Assembly: GCA_002701745.1 (NCBI GenBank)
Contig: NZWZ01000058.1
Coordinates: 10,937 to 16,088 of the forward strand
Source of the DNA: Flammeovirgaceae bacterium
Lineage (GTDB): Bacteria > Bacteroidota > Bacteroidia > Cytophagales > MED-G16
Length of the DNA stretch: 5,152 bases
Direction of reading: 5' to 3'
The notes under the pieces were generated by a model. The model did no database searches. It saw only the letters and a program-made list of their open reading frames with translations, and was not told the DNA's origin. This document shows positions 1 to 5,152 of the stretch, piece by piece. The number at the start of each line of letters is the position of its first letter. Position 1 is the stretch's first letter. Made by a program: the position numbers and the translations under genes.

Positions 1-434
1 AAATAAAACAAAAGCATAAGTTTAAAACTTGGAAAATACCAATATGCTATGATGAAGAGTTTGCAATTGATATACAAGAAATATCTCATTACACTAAACT
101 AGATTTTGAACAGATAAAACAAAAACATTTAAATAAGTCTTATGATGTCCAAATTATTGGATTTTTACCTGGTTTTTTATATTTGGGAGACATAGATAAA
201 TCTTTAAATGTTCCAAGGAAAAATACTCCTAGAACATCAATACCTGAAGGATCAGTTGCTATTGCAGGAAATCAAACAGGAATATATAATATTAATAGTC
301 CAGGTGGTTGGAGCATTATAGGAAAAACACCTTTAAAACTATTCGATAAATCTAAAATTCCACCAATAGATATTAATCAAGGAGATAAAATTATATTTCA
401 TGAAATTAAAAAAGAGGACTTTAAAAATTACTGA
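1..434 (+). CDS. pxpB: 5-oxoprolinase subunit PxpB (KipI / allophanate hydrolase subunit 1 family), 3' part
   Basis: Open from the left edge (first full codon at 3) to TGA at 432-434, giving 143 C-terminal residues. The family is usually about 210-240 residues, so some 70-100 are missing off the left edge. Family signatures are clear. IPICYDEEF (fragment residues 12-20) matches the usual IPVCYGGEF-type motif, and GFLPGFLYLG (53-62) is the hallmark. TPRTSIPEGSVAIAGNQTGIY (75-95) and SPGGWSIIGKTP (99-110) complete the carboxyltransferase C/D domain. The TTG at 183 lies inside the hallmark motif and is not a start. From family knowledge, PxpB works with PxpC and PxpA in the cytoplasm to hydrolyse 5-oxoproline to glutamate at the cost of ATP; the Bacillus homologue KipI inhibits the sporulation kinase KinA. 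The adjacent pxpC supports the 5-oxoprolinase reading. No PxpA is visible, so the substrate is inferred from the pair rather than shown. Confidence 0.93.
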   Translation, partial: IKQKHKFKTWKIPICYDEEFAIDIQEISHYTKLDFEQIKQKHLNKSYDVQIIGFLPGFLYLGDIDKSLNVPRKNTPRTSIPEGSVAIAGNQTGIYNINSPGGWSIIGKTPLKLFDKSKIPPIDINQGDKIIFHEIKKEDFKNY

Positions 435-439
435 TTTTG
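411..439 (+). promoter_or_regulatory. pxpB/pxpC junction: weak ribosome binding site and non-ATG start region
   Basis: A purine stretch AAAGAGGA (411-418) is the only Shine-Dalgarno-like sequence before pxpC. It sits about 12 bases before CTG 431 and about 18 before TTG 437, so spacing favours the CTG. That CTG overlaps the pxpB stop as CTGA, an arrangement like the common ATGA start-stop overlap. TTG would be the more usual alternative start codon. Which codon is used cannot be settled from the sequence; the two choices differ by only two residues. Confidence 0.35.
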
Positions 440-1378
440 AAAAATACTATTGAGATTTTGAGAGAAGGTGTTTATACATCAATACAAGACTTAAGAAGAA
501 CAGGATTTAAAAAATATGGTGTACCTAAAAGTGGGCCTATGGATGAATATTCTCATATTTTAACAAATTGGTTATTAGATAAAAAAATAATATCAGAGCT
601 ATTAGAGATAACATATTATGGACCTAAAATTAAAATAAACTTTGATACTAAAATTGCATTATATGGATCCAAATGTGAGGTTAAATTAAATAACAATAAA
701 ATAGAAACTGGAAAAACAATCTCTATAAAAAGTGGTGATGTTCTTGATATAAAAAAATGTATTAATGCAAATAGAGTATATCTTGGATTTTCTGCTAAAA
801 TGAAACTTAAAAAAACATTTAATAGTAAGTCAACATATGATAAAATTCAAATAGGTGGTCTTAACGGAAAAAAATTATTAAAAAATGACATAATTGAGTT
901 TGATGAATTAAAAAATTGTAAAAGCAAAAAAATTCCTTCTTCTTTTATGAGATTTAATAATCAAAATATGATTATAAGAGTCATAAAAGGAATACATTTT
1001 GATAGAGTTAATAATTATGATAATGAAGATGAAATAAAATTCAAAATTTCTCCAAATAGTGATAGAATGGGCTTAAGATTGATTGATTATAAAATAAAAC
1101 TAAATGATTACAGTGAAATTGAGAGTACAGTAGTAACTAAAGGAAGTATACAAATACCAAAAGATGGTAATCCAATAATATTAATGAGTGATTCTCAGTC
1201 AACAGGCGGTTATCCAATATTTGGGAATATTTGTAAGATTGATATCTCAAAATTATCTCAAGTCAAACCAAACCAAAAAATAAAATTTAAATTTATATCT
1301 TTAAAAGAATCAAATAAGTTAATCGAATACGAAAATGAAAAATTCAAATCTAAGTTAAATCTTGATCTTTCATCCTAG
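437..1378 (+). CDS. pxpC: 5-oxoprolinase subunit PxpC (KipA / biotin-dependent carboxyltransferase-like family)
   Basis: A 313-residue protein, normal length for the family, with the carboxyltransferase A/B domain along its whole length. Motifs in order are SIQDLRRTGF (15-24, usually TVQDLGR.G), GVPKSGPMD (28-36), LEITYYGP (56-63), SKSTY (130-134), GGLNGKKL (140-147), SPNSDRMGLRL (205-215), GSIQIPKDGNPI (236-247) and STGGYP (255-260). With PxpB it should form the catalytic carboxyltransferase-like part of 5-oxoprolinase in the cytoplasm. It lies 2 bases after pxpB and is presumably co-transcribed and translationally coupled. No ATG exists in frame between the upstream in-frame TAA (422-424) and the QDLRR motif; the candidate starts are TTG 437 (used here), ATT 434 and CTG 431. 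The segment YLGFSAKMK (115-123) lacks the Gly-Gly usual in this position (YLAVAGG-type). The protein is unusually rich in Lys and Asn, as expected from AT pressure. Its 3' end overlaps the opposing gene by 9 bases. Confidence 0.93.
   Translation: MKNTIEILREGVYTSIQDLRRTGFKKYGVPKSGPMDEYSHILTNWLLDKKIISELLEITYYGPKIKINFDTKIALYGSKCEVKLNNNKIETGKTISIKSGDVLDIKKCINANRVYLGFSAKMKLKKTFNSKSTYDKIQIGGLNGKKLLKNDIIEFDELKNCKSKKIPSSFMRFNNQNMIIRVIKGIHFDRVNNYDNEDEIKFKISPNSDRMGLRLIDYKIKLNDYSEIESTVVTKGSIQIPKDGNPIILMSDSQSTGGYPIFGNICKIDISKLSQVKPNQKIKFKFISLKESNKLIEYENEKFKSKLNLDLSS
1370..1378. other. Convergent 9-base gene overlap (pxpC end / propeller gene end)
   Basis: The plus-strand pxpC stop TAG (1376-1378) lies within the Leu990 codon of the minus-strand propeller gene. 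That gene's stop TGA (complement of 1370-1372) lies within the Ser312 codon of pxpC. The two frames are in codon register. No GC-rich hairpin followed by a T-run is seen on either strand near here, so each transcript probably reads into the other gene. Confidence 0.9.
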
Positions 1379-4345
1379 TTTATCTTTTAATAAATTAAAT
1401 TCTATTTTTAATTCCTCAAGTCTATCATAAGCATCTTTTCCAGGTTTTTGATCTGCCCTACTTAACATAGACTGAAGGTATCTAATTTGGTCAATGAGCA
1501 TAGGTTGCATGTAGGTACCTTCTTTTGTATTAAGTTCTTTATCTAAGGAAATAAGCTTTTTGTTTTTTGGTTTTTTCTCAAGCATTTTAGAAACTCTGTT
1601 TTCAAAAAGTCTAACATCTGTCATAAAGTCCCTTATTTCAAGTAATAATCTCTCTTGTTCTTTATATATATCATAAGTGATATCTTTTATTCTAGGATCA
1701 GGAATTATCTCCATATTTTGTGTGTAAGAATTATCGTCAATCGTTAAAATAATTTTATATTTTCCTGGTTTAACCAAAGGCCCATTCCTATATGAAAATC
1801 TTGTGTTTTTATTCCATGATCCCCTATGCCTCATATCCCACGTAAATCTATTTAAACCTTTGTTATTAGAAAGGTTACTACTTGATATGTAAGTAAATTC
1901 ATTAGTAGACATCTCATAACTTTCAATTTTTTCATTTTGAACTCTAGATTTATAAGAATTAATTAAATTATCATTCATATCCATAATCTGAACAGAAATT
2001 TCTTCAACTGATTCACCAACCACTTTATAGTCAATTATAACAGAATTTTGAGGATAAGAAACGTGATTACTTGATGAAGGTCTATATCTATACCTAATAG
2101 TGTTAGTAATTGGATAAAGAATATCTTCATTTTTATTATCAAAATTCCTTAGAATATCAATATTATCCATAATCCAAAAAGATCTACCCATAGTAGATAA
2201 AACAACATCATTTCTATGAATTTTGATATCAGTAATAGGAGTTACAGGTAAATTTTGTTGAAATGAATTCCAAGTATTTCCATCATCAAAAGATATAAAC
2301 ATTCCAAATTCTGTTCCTGCAAAAAGTAACCCTTCTCTTTTTGGATCTTCCCTAAGAACTCTTACCGGATGATCACTTGGTATTCCTTTCGTTACAAGAT
2401 CCCATGAGTTACCTTTATCATATGTCCTATAAATATATGGTTTCCAATCACCAAGCTGATACCTTAATATAGTAACAAATGCTTTAGAAGAATTATGAGT
2501 AGAAGGTTCAACAGAATCAACCCTTCCACCTTTAATATTTATATTTGGCGTCACATTTTTCCAATTTTTACCACCATCAGAGGTGACATGTACTGGCCCA
2601 TCATTAGCACCGACCCAAATCAATCCTTTTTCAATTGAAGACTCTCTAACAGAATAAATAGTACTGTAAAACTCTTCACCCGTTATATCTCTTGTTATTG
2701 GAGAACCAGATATAACTTGTTTGTCAGACTCAAAAGCGGTTAAATCTGGAGAAATAGTTTCCCATGTTACTCCTTCATCTTTTGTGACATGAAGATACTG
2801 TGAGGCATGATAGATGACATCTGGATTATGAGGTGATACATGAATAGGAGAAACTCTCTGAAATCTATATTTAAGATCTTTAGGATTATGGCCATACATA
2901 TTAGATGCACCTACATAATACTGTTTTTCTTGACCAGTAGCCTTATTAAAAACCCCAAATCTTCCCTTACAATTTGAATAAACAATATTTGGATTTCCAG
3001 GTTTTGGCACTGCAGGTCCAGTTTCACATCCACCTGTATTTGTAATATAAGCATTTGGTCCAGCTTGAAGACCATAAGGAGGTAAACTAGGTACAGATAC
3101 TGTAGAGTAGTTATCTTGCTGACCACCATATAGCCAATATGGATATTGATCATCAACCTCTACTTGATATATCTCCGCTGTTGGTTGATTAAATTGAGTA
3201 GACCATGTTTTACCAGAATTAAAAGTGATATTTGCTCCACCATCATTAGACTGTATCCAAACTGATGTATCATTTGGATTTATCCATATATCATGATTAT
3301 CTCCATGAGGAGTAGAATATGACTTCCAAGTCTTTCCAGCATCTTTAGAAATCATAAACCTATTTGCACTTGAGTATAAAATATCTGAATTAAGTGGGTT
3401 TGATTCTACATTTAAGTAGTAAAATGGTCTATTAACAAGTTCTTCTCTATTATTCATATGTTTAAAAGTTTCTCCCCTGTCCTCTGATTTATATAATCCT
3501 CCCTTATCTTCAGATGCCTCAACCATAATATATAATCTATCAGGATTTGATTCAGATACTGCAAAATCAATTTTACCTATATATTTACTTTCAAAACCCA
3601 TATCTATTTTCTTCCACGTCTTACCAGCATCAATTGACTTATATGCTCCTCCATTAGATGAACCACTGATTATTGTCCAGGGTTTTCTTTCTGCTCTCCA
3701 AGAAGCAGCATATATAGTATTTGGATCATCAGGAGCAAATTCTATATCCACGATACCAATAGAGTCAGATAGGTAAAGTATTTTATCCCAAGATATACCC
3801 CCGTTAGTACTTTTATAAAGACCCCTATCTTGACTATTTTTAAATGGCTGACCTATTGCAGCTACATATATGGTATTAGGATCATCAGGATGAATTTCTA
3901 CTGCACCAATTTGACCAACATTTTCTAAACCAATATGATCCCATGTTTTACCAGCATTAACTGACTTATATATTCCTTTACCAACAATAATATTTGATCT
4001 TAATCCATCTGAACCTGTTCCTACATAAACTATATTAGGATCATTCTTATAAACATTTATAGCTCCAATTGAAGGTGATTTAAAGTACCCATCTGAAATA
4101 TTATACCAATTATTTCCATAATCTGTTGTTTTCCATACTCCTCCTCCAGTTGTACCCATATAGAATACGTTTTTTTGAGAATCAACTCCATGAACAGAAG
4201 TAACTCTACCACCTCTGGTTGGTCCTACGTTTCTATATTTTAGATTTTTAATTGTTTTTTTAAAATCATTATTAGACATATTTTTATTAGCATTTGATTC
4301 AAATGACAAATAGAAAAATAGAATAAGTATTAAAAGGTTTTTCAT
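1370..4345 (-). CDS. Exported Asp-box (BNR) beta-propeller protein, sortilin/VPS10-like 'glycosyl hydrolase' family
   Basis: A 991-residue protein, the usual size (about 1000) for this bacterial family. Residues 1-19 form a signal peptide. The family opening follows, YRNVGPTRGGRVTSVHGV (37-54) and GTTGGGVWKTTD (64-75). Eleven Asp-box motifs (S/T-x-D/N-x-G-x-T-W type) start at 73, 128, 179, 237, 287, 333, 374, 521, 588, 641 and 685, spaced mostly 41-67 residues as expected of propeller blades. Conserved YGGQQDN (406-412) lies in the long interval without boxes. After the propellers comes a beta-sandwich-like domain with GLNRFTWDMRH (830-840) and KPGKYKIILT (859-868), then a charged helical tail (about 887-991). 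No lipobox cysteine and no type IX sorting domain are seen, so a periplasmic or secreted location is likely. The reaction is unknown: despite the database name, no glycosidase catalytic residues can be identified, and binding or scaffolding is equally possible. The ATG lies one base after the upstream OCD-family stop with no Shine-Dalgarno, which suggests translational coupling. Confidence 0.92.
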   Translation of the reverse strand: MKNLLILILFFYLSFESNANKNMSNNDFKKTIKNLKYRNVGPTRGGRVTSVHGVDSQKNVFYMGTTGGGVWKTTDYGNNWYNISDGYFKSPSIGAINVYKNDPNIVYVGTGSDGLRSNIIVGKGIYKSVNAGKTWDHIGLENVGQIGAVEIHPDDPNTIYVAAIGQPFKNSQDRGLYKSTNGGISWDKILYLSDSIGIVDIEFAPDDPNTIYAASWRAERKPWTIISGSSNGGAYKSIDAGKTWKKIDMGFESKYIGKIDFAVSESNPDRLYIMVEASEDKGGLYKSEDRGETFKHMNNREELVNRPFYYLNVESNPLNSDILYSSANRFMISKDAGKTWKSYSTPHGDNHDIWINPNDTSVWIQSNDGGANITFNSGKTWSTQFNQPTAEIYQVEVDDQYPYWLYGGQQDNYSTVSVPSLPPYGLQAGPNAYITNTGGCETGPAVPKPGNPNIVYSNCKGRFGVFNKATGQEKQYYVGASNMYGHNPKDLKYRFQRVSPIHVSPHNPDVIYHASQYLHVTKDEGVTWETISPDLTAFESDKQVISGSPITRDITGEEFYSTIYSVRESSIEKGLIWVGANDGPVHVTSDGGKNWKNVTPNINIKGGRVDSVEPSTHNSSKAFVTILRYQLGDWKPYIYRTYDKGNSWDLVTKGIPSDHPVRVLREDPKREGLLFAGTEFGMFISFDDGNTWNSFQQNLPVTPITDIKIHRNDVVLSTMGRSFWIMDNIDILRNFDNKNEDILYPITNTIRYRYRPSSSNHVSYPQNSVIIDYKVVGESVEEISVQIMDMNDNLINSYKSRVQNEKIESYEMSTNEFTYISSSNLSNNKGLNRFTWDMRHRGSWNKNTRFSYRNGPLVKPGKYKIILTIDDNSYTQNMEIIPDPRIKDITYDIYKEQERLLLEIRDFMTDVRLFENRVSKMLEKKPKNKKLISLDKELNTKEGTYMQPMLIDQIRYLQSMLSRADQKPGKDAYDRLEELKIEFNLLKDKLG
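2270..2785 (-). repeat. Asp-box repeat block 2 (four boxes, second propeller)
   Basis: Codes for residues 521-692, with Asp-boxes TKDEGVTW, TSDGGKNW, TYDKGNSW and SFDDGNTW. It is separated from block 1 by about 140 residues without a box. This suggests two propellers, or one large propeller with an inserted segment; the sequence alone does not decide which. Confidence 0.75.
3203..4129 (-). repeat. Asp-box repeat block 1 (seven boxes, first propeller)
   Basis: Codes for residues 73-381, with seven Asp-boxes: TTDYGNNW, SVNAGKTW, STNGGISW, SIDAGKTW, SEDRGETF, SKDAGKTW and TFNSGKTW. Several blades also carry a DPN-x-x-Y strand just before the next box: DPNIVYVG at 102-109, and DDPNTIY at both 154-160 and 206-212, 52 residues apart. 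At the DNA level the repeats are diverged, which points to old blade duplication rather than recent expansion. Confidence 0.85.
4289..4345 (-). other. Signal peptide of the Asp-box propeller protein
   Basis: Residues 1-19 show a short positive N-terminus (MKN), a hydrophobic core LLILILFFYLSF (4-15) and a polar region ending in S-N-A, with probable signal peptidase I cleavage after Ala19. There is no cysteine near the site, which argues against lipidation. The exact cleavage site is a prediction by eye. Confidence 0.8.
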
Positions 4346-4346
4346 G

Positions 4347-5152
4347 TTATTTTATTAATTGTTCATAAACTGCGTTAGTAATCATTATATCTTGTACTGC
4401 CACCCCAGTTAAGTCTGCAACAGTAATTTCTTTGTTATTTCTCCTAACTTTTTTATTAGAGTCTATTATTTCACCAAGTTCAATTAGATTTTCTTCTTTA
4501 ATCAGGTTTTTATCAAGAGCTTTTTTTGTTTCTCCCCTTTCTAAACATTGAGAAATACTATCTACCACCACTGCATCTGCGATATTTAATATTTCAGGAT
4601 CTAATTCTCTTTTCTCTGGTGTATCAGATCCTATAGCAGTTATATGAGTTCCTTTTTGTATGTCTTTCCTATTAATAAGACTTTCATTAGCATTTGTTGT
4701 GGTGACAATTAAATTTGATTTTTTACATAACTCGCTTGAGTTACTCACTTTCTCTACATTGAATCCTAATAAATTCATATCATTAATATACTTAGAAATT
4801 TTTTCTTTACTTCTTCCTAAAACAAACACGTCCCTACAATTAGTTACTAATTTTAAGAACTTTAATTGCATTTTAGCTTGAATCCCAGTTCCAACTACTC
4901 CAATACCTTTAATTTGTGTTGGAGCAATATATTTTGCACAAATGGCTCCAGCAACTGCTGTTCTAACATTCGTTAAATGACCTTCATCATGTAGGACACA
5001 CTTTAGATATCCAGTTTTACTATCGAACATAACCATAACACCATGACTAGATGATAGACCTAAATTCTCATTTTTAGAGAATCCTGATGCAATTTTCACT
5101 ACATAATTATCGTGACTTTTTATATATCCATATTTAATGTGAACATCCCCTG
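4347..5152 (-). CDS. Ornithine cyclodeaminase / mu-crystallin family protein, C-terminal 267 residues
   Basis: The frame stays open from the right edge (first full codon ends at 5150) to TAA at 4349-4347. The family is about 310-340 residues, so some 50-70 N-terminal residues are missing. The GTG at 5099 is internal: family-like sequence GDVHIKYGYIKS (fragment residues 1-12) precedes it. Motifs are VKIASGF (18-24, with the Lys matching the substrate-binding Lys of the family), the Arg of NVRTA (63), the Rossmann nucleotide loop GIGVVGTGIQA (82-92), TTTNA (150-154) and AIGSDTPEKREL (172-183), whose Asp176 corresponds to the catalytic Asp of ornithine cyclodeaminase as I recall it. CLERGE (202-207) and ITVADLTGVAVQDI (242-255) follow. 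Members bind NAD(H) or NADP(H) and act on amino or imino acids: ornithine to proline, cyclic ketimine reduction, or ectoine-pathway EutC. The substrate cannot be read here. It is the upstream gene of an operon with the exported propeller protein, one base apart. Confidence 0.93.
   Translation of the reverse strand, partial: GDVHIKYGYIKSHDNYVVKIASGFSKNENLGLSSSHGVMVMFDSKTGYLKCVLHDEGHLTNVRTAVAGAICAKYIAPTQIKGIGVVGTGIQAKMQLKFLKLVTNCRDVFVLGRSKEKISKYINDMNLLGFNVEKVSNSSELCKKSNLIVTTTNANESLINRKDIQKGTHITAIGSDTPEKRELDPEILNIADAVVVDSISQCLERGETKKALDKNLIKEENLIELGEIIDSNKKVRRNNKEITVADLTGVAVQDIMITNAVYEQLIK

Noticed and set aside
183..434. Short 83-codon ORF starting at TTG 183
   Set aside because: The TTG is the Leu codon inside the conserved GFLPGFLYLG motif; the frame continues upstream to the window edge as pxpB.
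1360..1400. Possible bidirectional terminator between the converging genes
   Set aside because: No GC-containing inverted repeat with a T-run was found; the region is coding on both sides.
2911..3156. 81-codon minus-strand ORF
   Set aside because: It lies wholly inside the propeller gene in another frame; its composition is low-complexity hydrophobic and matches no family.
3200..3990. Recurrent DNA words (for example CCATGTTTTACCAG and GGATCATCAGGA) suggesting a DNA repeat array
   Set aside because: They are the coding shadow of Asp-box and DDPNTIY protein repeats, imperfect and spaced as propeller blades; they are not CRISPR or other DNA-level repeats.
4660..4881. 73-codon plus-strand ORF
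   Set aside because: It is antisense to the well-supported OCD-family gene, with no recognisable domain and no clear ribosome binding site.

Overview
The window is AT-rich (roughly 30% GC by eye) and almost entirely coding. It looks like a streamlined, AT-rich bacterial genome of the marine bacterioplankton type: gaps of 1-2 bases between genes, Lys/Asn/Ile-rich proteins, weak or absent Shine-Dalgarno sequences and a non-ATG start. Low-GC alphaproteobacterial or gammaproteobacterial plankton lineages would fit. No rRNA or other marker gene is present, so the taxon is not resolved.

Left part, plus strand (1-1378): the 3' portion of pxpB followed after 2 bases by a complete pxpC. These are the two carboxyltransferase-like subunits of the ATP-dependent bacterial 5-oxoprolinase PxpABC, which opens 5-oxoproline (pyroglutamate) to L-glutamate. 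The third subunit, PxpA, is not in the window and could lie beyond the left edge.

Middle and right part, minus strand (1370-5152): an operon transcribed right to left. It begins with an ornithine cyclodeaminase/mu-crystallin family gene, cut by the right edge. One base after its stop comes a complete 991-codon gene for an exported Asp-box (BNR) beta-propeller protein of the sortilin/VPS10-like 'glycosyl hydrolase' family. The two transcription units converge, and their stop-codon ends overlap by 9 bases, leaving no room for a dedicated terminator.

Both transcription units include an enzyme family acting on small amino or imino acids (5-oxoproline to glutamate; OCD-family NAD(P)-dependent chemistry), so the locus may belong to an amino-acid scavenging neighbourhood. 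That link is inference. I found no tRNA, rRNA, mobile element, CRISPR array, riboswitch or convincing terminator, and no clear sign of a wholly new system. The points most worth a second look are the coupling of a cytosolic OCD enzyme to a large exported propeller, the two lone cysteines in that propeller, the non-canonical pxpC start and the overlapping convergent gene ends.
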